A DNA stretch of 64,000 bases from Serripes groenlandicus (lineage: Eukaryota; Mollusca; Bivalvia; Cardiida; Cardiidae): NCBI GenBank assembly GCA_031761405.1, contig JASEVX010000080.1, positions 310,001-374,000 of the forward strand. The letters are read 5' to 3'. Shown here in pieces: positions 1 to 12,200 of the stretch; the first letter of the stretch is position 1, and each line of letters opens with the position of its first letter. The notes under the pieces were generated by a model. The model was not told where the DNA came from and searched no databases. It saw nothing but the letters and a program-made list of their open reading frames with translations. The position numbers were made by a program, and so were the translations under genes.

Positions 1-480
1 GAATTCTGGTGAGGTCATTGAGAGGATGCTTTCTGTGAAGTTTCATCCCAATTGACCCACTGGTTACTGAGGAGAAGATGTTGAAGATTTTTTAAGTTTT
101 CACTTTGGCCATATACGGCAAAATAGCCCCCGCCGCCTGGCAGCCATGTTTTTCGACCAATCAACATTGCTTGAAGGAATCTGATAGAGGGTCACCCTAG
201 GAACATTTCTACAAAATTATTTGAAAATCGGCCTGACACTTTTGGAGGAGAAGATTTTTTAAGTTTTCACTATAGCCATAAAAGGCAAAATAGCCCCACC
301 CCCTGGTGGCCATGTTTTTTGACCAATCAACATGGCTTGAAGGAATCTGATAGAGGGTCATCCAAGGAACATTTCTAAAAAATTATTTGAAAATCGGCCT
401 GACACTTATGCAGGAGAAGATTTTTTAAGTCACTATAGCCATATTATAAGGCAAAATAGCCCCGCCCCCCTGGCAAGTCA
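1..480 (+). repeat. Family B hairpin-ended repeat, partial tandem array
   Basis: Three or so units of a roughly 168-bp monomer (ACCAATCAACATGGCTTGAA, then GAAAATCGGCCTGACACTTT) cut off by the window edge. The first 100 bases correspond to the unique tail seen at 2755-2835 in the next copy. Confidence 0.8.
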
Positions 481-675
481 CATAGACTAAATACAGGGAT
501 AAAGACTAACATTTTGAGCTTGGTGGCCAACTGGACCACTTACTATAGAATAATGGTGGCCCAGAAAAAAAATTGGTGGCCAACCTTTTCAATAATACAA
601 TTACGCATATTCATATATGATTTTTTTTTATTCATATTATATGTAGCCTACTACAACAAGCAAACATCTATTTTA

Positions 676-800
676 ATACCCCCCTTCCAAGAAGAGGGGG
701 TATATAGGAGTATATGTGGTGGGCTGTCTGTCTCTGTCTGTCTGTTGGTCGGAAGCCATATTTTGTTAAGTGCAAGACATCCATTTCTTCTATCTCCGTT
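676..800 (+). repeat. Family D terminal fragment with ACCCCCC foldback
   Basis: TACCCCCCTTCCAAGAAGAG followed by GGGGTATATAGGAG and CTGTCTGTC repeats. The same end occurs at 54613 (plus) and 14390-14485 (minus). The hairpin TACCCCC/GGGGGTA marks the terminus. Confidence 0.65.
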
Positions 801-1490
801 GTGAATACAAATTGGGAAACCCAAAATATACCATCGTATTTGCGATATGTAAATTAAAACTAATTTTAGAATTCCGAAAGCCCAAATGTATACAGTAAAC
901 GTCATCAATATTGGGGCCGTTGAATATGCATGCCCATGAGTCGATTGTAAACTTCCGCTAATATTGCAAAACTGAAAGTGTATATATACTCTCAGCCACT
1001 CGGTAAATTTCGAAAAATCATTGCAATAACAGCGATTTGTCAAAGAAACAACCCTGTAAAAGATCGACAATTAGAAATGCGTTTTAATCGGCCCAAAATT
1101 TTCACTCGCAAAAATATGCTGGTTCCTGAAATCTCACCTTGCAATTTGAAACTTGCACTCGCGAGTTTGCAAGCTTAAATTCGAACCCTGTAAAACAATC
1201 TTTTCTTTTTGGGTCCGCTAACCCAGTCGAGAAAACGCCGCATTGTAAGTTTTGTTAAATTTGACTGTGCGCAGACATTTTGAAAAAGCTGACGTAATAC
1301 TTATAAATAATCTGGTCTGTTTGGGATATTTTCCGTATCTATTTATAGATTACAGGTACCCAATTTCGTTTACGCTGTAGAATAAATCCGATAACCGTCG
1401 CTCATTTATCGCCTAGAGGGGTCCTAATATTGACAATTGTATTTGGAATCTCTCAATCTTCCATGTTTTATTCGCCGATGAAACAAGTTA
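801..1490. other. Non-coding stretch, no recognised feature
   Basis: Mixed-composition sequence with no convincing exon, RNA gene or repeat unit; short open frames on both strands lack splice context or similarity. Confidence 0.6.
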
Positions 1491-1493
1491 AAC

Positions 1494-2930
1494 AAACAAG
1501 AGGGCCATGATGGCCCTGGAATCGCTCACCTAATATATATTTTTTCACTTTAGCTATATAAGCCCCGCCCCCTGGCAGCCATAGTTTCCGACCAATCAAC
1601 TTGGATTGAAGGAATCTGATAGAGGGTCACCCTAGGAACATTTCTACAAAATTATTTGAAAATCGGCCAGACACTTTTGGAGGAGAAGATGTTTTAAGTT
1701 TTCACTATAGCCATATAAGGCAAAATAGCCCTGCCCACTGGCGGCCATGTTTTTTTACCAATCAACATGGCTTGAAGGAATCTGAAAGTGGGTCATCCAA
1801 GGAACATTTCTACAAAATTATTTGAAAATCGGTCTGACACTTTCGGAGAAGAAGATTTTTTAAGTTTTCACTATAGCCATATAAGACAAAATAGCCCCGC
1901 CCCTCTGGCGGCCATGTTTTTCGACCAATCAACATGGCTTGAAGGAATCTGATAGAGGGTCATCCAAGGAACGTTTTTACAAAATTATTTGAAAATCAGC
2001 CACACACTTTCGGAGGAGAAGATGTTTTAAGTTTTCACTTTGGCCATATAAGGCAAAATAGCCCCGCCCCCTGGCAGCCAAGTTTTTCGACCAATCAACA
2101 TGGCTTGCAGGAATCTGATAGAGGGTCACCCAAGGAACATTTCTACAAAATTATTTAAAAATCGGCCCGACACTTATGGAGGAGAAGATTTTTTAAGTGT
2201 TCACTATAGCCATAAAAGGCAAAATAGCCCCGCCCCCCTGGCGGCCATGTTTTTTGACCAATCAACATGGCTTGAAGGAATCTGATAGAGGGTCACCCAA
2301 GGAACATTTCTACAAAATTATTTGAAAATCGGCCTGACACTTTTGGAGGAGAAGATTTTTTAAGTTTGCACTATAGCCATATAAGGCAAAATAGCCCCGC
2401 CCTGGCGGCCATGTTTTTCGACCAATCAACATGGCTTGAAGGAATCTGATAGAAGGTCACCCAAGGAACATTTCTACAAAATTATTTGAAAATCGGCCTG
2501 ACACTTTCGGAGGAGAAGATTTTTTAAGTTTTCACTATAGCCATATAAGGCAAAATAGCCCCGCCCCCCCTGGCGGCCATGTTTTTCGACCAATCAACAT
2601 GGCTTGAAGGAATCTGATAGAGGGTCATCTAAGGAACATTTCTACAAAATTATTTGAAAATCTGCCAACCAGTTTGGGAGAAGAAGAATTTTGAAGTTTT
2701 TTCAGTTTCGTTGCCATGGAAACCAGAATTTTGCATGGATCCCAAAAATTTGAAGGAATTCTGGTGAGGTCATTGAGAGGATGCTTTCTGTGAAGTTTCA
2801 TCCAAATTGACCCACTGGTTACTGAGGAGAAGAAGTTGACGCACGACGCACGACGCACGACGCACGACGGACGCCGGACAAAAGGCGATCACAATAACTC
2901 ACCTTGAGCAAAGCTCAGGTGAGCTAAAAA
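1494..2930 (+). mobile_element. Family B Helitron/pearl-like non-autonomous element, full copy
   Basis: The 5' end carries the palindrome AGGGCCATGATGGCCCT, then eight to nine tandem units of about 168 bp, then a unique tail, a GACGCAC short array, and a 3' hairpin CTCACCTTGAGC/GCTCAGGTGAG followed by CTAAAA. A hairpin next to a CTRR-like end with a tandem core fits non-autonomous Helitron or Helentron-type elements such as bivalve pearl. There is no transposase or helicase. Confidence 0.65.
2839..2872 (+). repeat. GACGCAC short tandem repeat
   Basis: Four to five copies of CGCACGA near the 3' end of the family B element. The same position in other copies holds CGCA repeats. Confidence 0.85.
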
Positions 2931-3121
2931 TTGCTCATGGAGAAGCAACTTTTCCATTTGCCACAATGTTTTCACTCCTTTCCTTCATTTGCTGCAGATT
3001 GTTATAGGTGGGAAAGGTTCAATCAGCATGGTGAAGGCGCTAAGTTTTAATTGCTTTGAATTGTTATATCGATATTCTGGTTTCATGGTACTAAAAGATC
3101 TACATTCATAATTAAACCTAC

Positions 3122-3259
3122 CAAGAAAAAGTGTGTTATCTCGGCTGAAGAAACAGTATATTTGCTAGCCAGTTCTAAACAATCATTGTAAAACTTTAAT
3201 CTTGCTTGTTTGGAATTCCACAGCTCGGACGCACTGAGAAGTTCCTTTTGATTCTGCAT
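3122..3259 (-). CDS. SPG11: SPG11 exon 26, last exon inside the window
   Basis: 138 bp (46 codons), acceptor TCATTGCAG|ATGCAG, donor TTCTTG|GTAGGT. It encodes MQNQKELLSASELWNSKQAR and LKFYNDCLELASKYTVSSAE, matching human MQTLKHIEQWSLKQARIDFW. The gene continues past the left edge; nothing further is recognisable in 1-3121, which is repeats. Confidence 0.93.
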
Positions 3260-6200
3260 CTGCAATGAAACAAATCACAAGAACAAATAAAATCAGTTCC
3301 TTGTCCACATGCATTTGCAGCAGAGAACTTTTGAAAACATTGTGGAAAAAGAAAAAAGAATTAACTTTATTCAATAATTTTTACTATCATTTATCATGTG
3401 TTTGCCTAGAAGTAATTTTAGTCATATCCCTCAGATTCGTTTTAATTATATTTGTTTAAACGCTTTTAGTTTTTTATACGCCACTTTCAACAGCTTTTTC
3501 ATTTAAATAAAGGTTCTTTAGTAAATTTCCTGTACAACATGAATTATTTATTTCAACACTGATTTGTTAGTGACCCTTTAAAGGGACCCTAATCTCCAAA
3601 TTTGACCAGGTAGAGATTATATCCAGTAGGTGTTCGAGAAACAAACCCTAATGCTATCCCTGCTACCTGCGTCAAGAAGGTAAGCCATCACTACCATTGT
3701 GGGAAAGGATTAAACATAAGAAATAAACAGCATCACCAAAAACAACAAATGACAAGTGTTCATAGTAAATCAAAACAAGAAATTATATAAAATCCTTGAA
3801 TCTGTGGCAGGAAATAGTAAAATACCTGTGCAAGTGTCACATGGTCTGCTTGTATACCAGCAATACCAGCAAAGGTTCTTGCATCATCGTACATGTGTTT
3901 GTCTGTTAACTGTGAGATAACTTTACGACATTCCTGTCTGCTGATGTCCTCTTGTCCCGAGAGAAGGGCTCTAAAGCTTACAGATCTCAAATCTGCTGCC
4001 CGCAAGCATTTCATCATATTGAACTGTTTTCTGTAGTCAGGATCTGAAAAGAGGCGGGATTTATGACATGTGTAACAAACGTTGCCTTGTAGAGTCAAGG
4101 ACTTTTTACCCTTGGCCCAGATTCAAATCTGAAGTGTCAAACCAAACACTTTATGAGAAATGGTATAAATGAATTCACTCCTTCTAAAAGAATGATAGAA
4201 TGAATAGCAAAGGGTATAAGTATAATGAATAATTTTTCTGTTAGCACATTTTATCTGAAAGCCATTAGCTGCAAGGTTATAAAACCTTATTTGCTTCAAA
4301 ATAGACCTGAACTTACAAATGTACCATGTAATTGACATTTTTCCCTCACATGGACATTTTCAGATGCATTTGCAGCAGATGTCTTTTGAAAACAATGAAG
4401 TTAAAATGGGAAATTGCTCATAACAAAAAATTGTTTATTCTTTTTCTTTCGATGTTACACAATATAAAAAAAAAATGTTTAGATTTTCAAAATATTACAC
4501 TTTTTTCTCAGATATCTTAAAAGCAGAAGACGATAAATGTCACATCAAGTAAACAGTTAACACTTTCCCACAAACAATGAGCATTGCAGCAAACAACTTT
4601 GAAAGCATGTTGGCAAAAATACTGAAAAACTCAATAAATAAAAGTTTCATTATTAAGCAGAGTTGAAAACAGTGTGCAAAAAGGAAAAACTTTCACCTCT
4701 GACTAAGTGATCACATACCTTCTGTTTCAAATATAAGTGTAACACTCTCGTTATCCAGTATCTGCAGTAACGCTGTCACCTCTGACATGCTGGGTGTATT
4801 CGTCAGGAGATAGTGAATGATTTTGAATGTCATCTTCTCCAGCCAGACTGAGTCACCAATAACTAGTTTACTCTTGCCTGGCTTCTCATTGTTAAACTGA
4901 AATAGAAAAACTGGTTCATTAACATCTATGATTAAACCTTTTCCCCCCTCAATTTGATGCATCTGCAGCTGATAACTTTCTGAAACATTGTGGCGAAAGC
5001 AGAAATTGTTCATAATGAGCACTTCCTCCTTTTATCACAATATTTTTAAGTCTATTTAAAAAAAAATACACTTTCATTTATATAGATTTTTAATATTTTT
5101 GCATACATGTATTATAAAGCATCTTATGCAGATTTAGTGTATGTGGGGAAGGGTTAAAAGACCTGTAGATAAGTGGGAAGTTTCCTACTTATACATTCTT
5201 ATTTGATGACTAACACCTTTATTGTGGAACTCATTGAGGATAACGTCCTTTGATTACCACAGCAAAGGGTTAAATTCAGTAATAAGGGAATAGTTGAATC
5301 GTTAAGACTCAATTTAGACGAATTTGTTGAAGGCAGATTCTCCTTTTGCCAATTTGTTTTCAACTCTATTCAATAATTATAGTATCATTTATAAAGATAT
5401 ATCACAATTGTCCACAGATGTATTCAAAGCCATCTGCTGCAGATTTTGAATGAGGGAAAGGGTTATCAATTCCTCTGTAAACTCTCACTCATACACTTCT
5501 ATCTTTAACCCTTTCCCTCATACAACAATTCTGCAGCAGGAGACTTTGAACATATTTTGTCAAAAAATGGAAAATCTCTATAATTTAATGGATAACCTAT
5601 GACTAAAATCGGAAAACATTGTGGCGAAAGGAGAAATTGCTCGTTTTGAGCAACGTTTTGAGCAATTTCTTCTTTTGTCACTATGTTTTCAGAAAGCCGT
5701 CTGCTGCAGAGGCGTCAGAAAGCATATATATGAGGGAAAATATTAATATATGTTATCCCTAACTTTGTATATTATCCATAACAAGACCTGACAGTTCTGT
5801 GGTGTACTATTTTAGCAAAAATCTCTACCTTTTTACACAAATCTCCCATTGAAAAGTGAAAACAATATTGAATCATTAAACCTTTTCCATCTTATGACAA
5901 ATTTTGATGGGTCAGCAGCAGACAACATTTGATACCATTGTGGCAAAAGAGATTTTGATCATAATTACCAATAAATATATACTTTCATGTTTAGAGATTT
6001 TCCATATTTTTGCCGAGATGTTTTCAAAGTCATCTGCTGCATATTTGTCGTGAGTTGAAAATGGTTAATTATCATATTATTAAAAGCTATTCCAAATGTA
6101 ATCAATTGAAAAGCAAGAGATAAAAAATCTGTCATGTGCATTTTCACGCAAATCTTTACCTGAAAAAAAGACTGTTTGAATTCATTCAGATAGAGTCGAC

Positions 6201-9200
6201 ATTTTGCATAAGCCTTTCTTTCTGTGAATTCAGCATAAAATTGGAGAAATGGTAGAAACGGTGAATTCTGAAAAGAAAGAAAAGATATATGTTACATTGA
6301 TTTAATTCAAATCCAAAATAAAATTATTCAACAGAGTTCTAATGACTCAAAAGAAGTACTTAACCCTTTCCCACATGCAACAAATCTGCAGCAGACATCT
6401 TTGAAAACATACCCAATTTTTTTGGAAACTCCCTTTAAATGAAAGTACAATAATTGAATTAAGTTGAAAACATGGTGACATAAGTAGAAATTGGTTGTTT
6501 TGAGCAATTTCTTTTGTCGCCATGTTTTCAAAAAGCTGTCTACTGCAGAGGCGTCAGAAAGCGTCTATATTAGGGAAAGGGTTAAGAAAACCATTTAATA
6601 CCTATTTGAAGAAATATGAAACATTTCAATCTAATACACCCAACAGTTAGAGGGGCATTGGGTTCCACAAAAAATCTTTACTTGAATTTTCAACAATGAT
6701 CCAAATGACATGTGCAATACACTAAGATATTATGTAGCAAGCAGAACATAAATGTTTTGAAAATGGAAGAGAGTACATCGCCAAGGTAAGAGGTAAAGCT
6801 TTAAATATTCAAAGTCAAAATGCAAGTAAAAAATACGAATTAAAACTTAGAATATTCAAATAAAATTTACCCTTTTAGTCATAGAAACAACTTATGATGC
6901 TCTTCTGGAGAGGACTGTTTTCACAACATTTTAAACACGATATCAAATTTCAAAATGCTAAATGTTGTTCCTCAGATGGTTAGAAAGCAGACTCTAACAA
7001 TGTAGTACCAGTTAATCCTTTCCAACCTGCAGACGCATTTTGACACAATAGCAGCAGACGACTATTGAAAACATTGTGGGCAAAGGTGAAATTGCTCATG
7101 ATGAGCAATTTCTCCTTTGGTCACAATGTTTGCAATTCTTTTCAATAATCAACATTTCTTATAAAGATATATTTCACATCTTTGCTTAGATATTTTCAAA
7201 GTCGTCTGCTGCAGCTTTGATGTATGTGGGAAAGGGTTATCACTTGATAACAGGGTGTTATATACAATACTGAAAAAAGTACCTGTTCAAAAATATCAAA
7301 TCCTGTCACGAGCAGTGATCCCCATTTGTTTGCAATGTAAATATGAATGATCTTGTCCAAGTGTTCCAAATGGTATTGCCATGGTAATCTCCCATGATTC
7401 TCCACAAACTGTGCATGCTCATTTACATCCATCATGGCTACAAGCCAGCCGCATAGACAATGTAAGGTTTGAGCTCCCTGAAAATGAATTAGAAAAGAGG
7501 ACTTAACTCCAGGAAACACAAACATAAAGTTTTAACCCTTACCCACATACAGACGCTTTCTGCCCCCTCTGCAGAAGACGACTTTTGAAAACATTGTGGC
7601 ACATGGAGAAACTGCTCATAATGAGCAATTTCTTCATTTGTCACAATGCTTTCAACTGTTTTCAATAATTTTACTTCCCTTTAAAGAGAAATTTCATATT
7701 TTTGCCAGTATGTTTCCTGCTGCAGATTTGTTGTAAGTGGGAAGGGGTTAAAGACCAATGCAGATTCAAATCAACGTGCTCACACTAGCAAGATAATATG
7801 GATCTGCAGTGTGCATGAAATAGCTATAGAACATTTCCAGAAAAGCGTGATTTTTTTTGTAGATATATCACATAGTATGTATGTGCAATTAAATCTTTGC
7901 TGAATATAATAATTACTCCTTTTGCAACAATCTTTTAAAAAAACACCTGCTGCAGATGCATCAAGATATTGTAACAATAAATGAACAAATCTAGGCAAAA
8001 GTATGAAAACTCTCTTTATATGATAGTATAATTAAATGTATTAAAATGACTTTAAACTTCTACTTTTCTCACAATTTTTTAAAAAGTCGTTTTCTGCAGA
8101 GAGGTCTATATGTGGGAAAGGGTTTTTTGATGATACAAATTCAAAATATACTTCATAAGCTCATCAATTTGATTGCAAAATTCTGCAGAAAAATAGTTGT
8201 CATGTAATCAACCACAATTTACAAATATTGATTCTGTTTATAACAAGAGCTGTCCATGAGACTATTCCACCGCTTATTAGATAATGATATCTAATAATGT
8301 AGTTGCATGCAAAACATTAACCAGAATTTCTTACAGGGTGATAATTTTCATAATATGCAGGATAGAGTTATTTAAATTGATTATTTACATATGTGTGATG
8401 GATGGGAAGGGTTGTATACAGTTTCAATGCAATGCATCAAGTTGTTACTATGACATGGACTCTTACTGTAATTGTATGCCAAACTAGAATTTCTAAGTAG
8501 AAAGAAGACAATGACTTGCATTAAATGCAGGATAGAGTATCTAACTTGATTATTTACATAGGTGTGATAGTTGGGAACCAATTTTTATAAAGTTTCGCTG
8601 CAGTACTTCTAGTAGTTACTGAGCTATGGTGAAAATATATGTACTTGCATGCAAAACCTTAACTCTCATCTTCTCCAAATAGTCAAGCTAAAAGTGGTAT
8701 CTGGATATCAGATTATTTTTCAACCATGCATACATCAAATATTTTCATCAAATTTCGATCTTATACTATAACAGCAGCTAACCACTAATAACAAAAATAT
8801 TGGGAAAAGGGGAGAAATCTTTTCATCTGACTACGTTCCAATTGCTGATAACTTACACTTTCAATGTTCAGTACTTTTCTTTAACGCTTTCCCTCATATA
8901 GACGTTTTCTGACAAAGCGTGCAATTTCTCCTTTTGTCACAAAGTTTTCCACTTTTAGTCATAGGTTATCCATTCAATTATAGAGATTTTCCATTATTTG
9001 ACAAAATATGTTCAAAGTCGTCTGCTGCAGAATTGTCGTATGAGGGAAAGGGTTAAATGGTTAAATTGAGACTTTGTCTAAAAAAGTTCAATAGAGGAGA
9101 AAGACCTCCGATGTTTTGCACCTATGCCGTTTGTGTTGAAATACCTGCAAGCATGCGGCAAGTTCTGCAAACAGTGGATTCCTCAGCATTACACTATAGA

Positions 9201-12200
9201 CCAGCAGGGATTTCCATGGACACTTTGATGTCTGAGCAGCAAATACAACTCCAAATACATCATTGGGGCAACCACCAAAGCTTATCTGATATTCTACAAT
9301 TAAAAACACATAACATTTATCATTACAGTGTACCACTTATAGGATATTCTACAAGTAAAGCACATAACATTTATCATAACATTGTAGTGAGTGTACCACT
9401 TATAGGATATTCTACAAGTAAAGCACATAACATTTATCATTAGAGTGTACCACTTACAGGATATTCTACAAGTAAAGCACATAACATTTATCATTACATT
9501 GTACCACTTATAGGATATTATACAATTAAAGCACATAACATTTATTATAACAGTGTACCACTTATAGGATATTATACAATTAAAGCACATAACATTCATC
9601 ATCAACACCCTTATCATGTTCTAAGAGATATCTCATTTAAAAACTTTTGAGAAAAACTTTTAAAATAAACAAGAGCTGTCGGAGGACAGCGCGCTCGACT
9701 ATTTCAGCGCTTATTTAAGTTACTGAGATAATGGACTCTAATGTAGTTGCATAGAGTTATTTAACTTGATTATTTTGATAGGTGTGATGGTTGGGAAGGG
9801 TTATATAACGTTTCAATGGAATGCATCAAGTAGTTACTAAGATATTGACTCTTAATGTAGTTGCACGCAAACCTTTAACCATAATTTCTAAGTAAAAAAA
9901 AGAGCAACAATTTGCACCATATGCAGGATAGAATTATCTTAATTGGTTGTGTATCTAGTTGTGAAAGGTTGTATAAAGTTTCAATACAACGCTTCAAGTT
10001 GTTACTGAGATTACACTCTAAATGTAGTTGCAAAACTTTAACCAGAATTTCTAAGTCCAAAAAGGGCCATAACTTGCATAAAATGCTGGATAGAGTTATC
10101 GTACTTGATTGTTTACATAGGTGTGATGTTTGGAAAGGGCTGTATAAAGTTTCAATGCAATGCATCAAGTAATTACTATGACATGGTCTCTTAATGTAGT
10201 TGCATGCAAAACTTTAACCAGAATTTCTAAGTCCAAAAAGGCCCATAACTTGCATAAAATGCAGGATAGAGTTATTTAAATTGAAAGTCAACATAGGTGT
10301 GATAGTTGGGAAGGGTTGTATAAAGTTTCAAAGCAATGCATAAAGTAAATACTAGGATATCGACTCTTAATGAAGTTGCATGCAAAACTTTAACCAAATT
10401 TCTGGTTAAAAAAGGGCCATAACTTGCATAAAATGCAAGAGTTATTTAACTTGATAATCTACAAAGGTGTGATAGTTGGGTAGGGTTGTAGAAAGTTTCA
10501 ATGTAATGCATGTAAACACAGAGATATGGACTATTAATTTAGTTGCACGCAAAACTTTAACCAGAATTCCTAAGTAAAAAAAGGGCCATAACTTGCATAT
10601 AATGCAGAATAGAGTTATCTAAATTAATAATATACACAGGTGTGATAGTTGGGTAGGGGTTATATAAAGTTTCAATGCAATGCATCAAGTAAATACTGAG
10701 ATATGGACTGTTAATTAAGTTGCACGCAAATCTTTAACCAGAATTTCTAAGAAATAAAAGGGCCATAACTTGCATAAAATGCCAGATAGAGTTATCTAAC
10801 TTGATAATCTACACAGGGATGATAGTTGGGTAGGGTTGTAGAAAGTTTCAATGCCATGCATCAAGTAAATACTGAGATATATGAACTGTTAATTTAGTTG
10901 CATGCAAAACTTTAACCAGAATTTCTAAGAAAAAATAGGGCCATAACTTGCATAAAATGCCAGATAGAGTTATCTAACTTGATAATCTACAAAGGTGTGA
11001 TGGTTTGGCAGGGTTGTAGAAAGTTTCAATGCAATGCAACAAGTGAATACTGAGATATTGACTGTTAATTTAGTTGCACGCACAACTTTAACCAGAATTT
11101 CTAAGTAAAAAAAGGGCCATAACTTGCATAAAATGCCGGATAGAGTTATTTAACTTGATAATCTACATAGGTGCGATAGTTGGGTAGGGTTGTATAAAGT
11201 TTCAATGCAATGCAATAAGTAAATACTGAGATATGGACTGTTAATTTAGTTGCACGCAAAACTTTAACCAGAATTTCTAAGTAAAAAAAGGGCCATAACT
11301 TGCATAAAATGCATGATATAGTTATCGAACTTGATAATGTACATAGGTGTGATAGTTGGGTAGGGTTGTATAAAGTTTCAATGCAATGCATCAAGTAAAT
11401 ACTGAGATATGGACTCTTAATTAAGTTGCACGCAAAACTTTAACCAGAATTTCTAAGTAAATAAGGGCCATAACTTGCATAAAATGCAGGATAGAGTTAT
11501 CTAACTTGATAAGGTACATAGGTGTGATAATTTGGTAGGGTTGTAGAAAGTTTCAATGCAATACATGTAGTATTTAAGTACTTGCATGCAAAACCTTAAC
11601 CAAAGTGTGACGTGGACGCCGACGCCAGGGTGAGTAGTATAGCTCTCATATTCTTCGAATAGTCGAGCTAAAAATGGATAATAATGGAAGTATAATTTTG
11701 GTAGAATCCTGCCTGCTAATAGAATATCCGGATAACTGGAATCATTATTGTTATGCTTTAAAAATGTCTGGAAAACTCAAATCAATATTTTGAGGCTTTT
11801 AAAATGTATGGAAAACTGGAAACAATACTTGATACAGAGATGGAAACATTGTAAGAAGGTTGACATTTTTCATCTGTAGCATTTTCACCAAATTCCACAA
11901 TATTTTCATACATTGTTTTTTTTTTTGTTGACAGGCTTAAAGCGACTGAACTCCAGATACCCAATTGTCGAAAAAAAATAAAATTTCCAATTTTAAGAAA
12001 ATAAGTGTTATTTTTGTATTTGGGGCATTAAAATATGATAACTGACATATTACATACCCCTATACTCGGTGAGATTTATTTGTTTTCGATACTTTTTCCA
12101 TTGCAAATTCTACCCTGTCAGTAACGGGGTAAGTATTTTTTAAATAGGAAACCCCTTCATCGGGACAATTGAAAACGACTCAAGTTCACTTTATTGATAA

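Noticed and set aside
9300..9605. Regular repeats that could suggest a CRISPR array
   Set aside because: There are no unique spacers, the host is eukaryotic, and the units are contiguous and derived from the adjoining exon edge.
9057..9617. Plus- and minus-strand open frames of 105-128 codons
   Set aside because: They cross SPG11 exon 21 in antisense and the 54-bp tandem repeat; the 54-bp unit keeps a frame open by chance.
9912..10172. Frame near-identical to one at 55772-56053
   Set aside because: The identity comes from two copies of a family C repeat; the frame has no start context, domain or conservation beyond the repeat.
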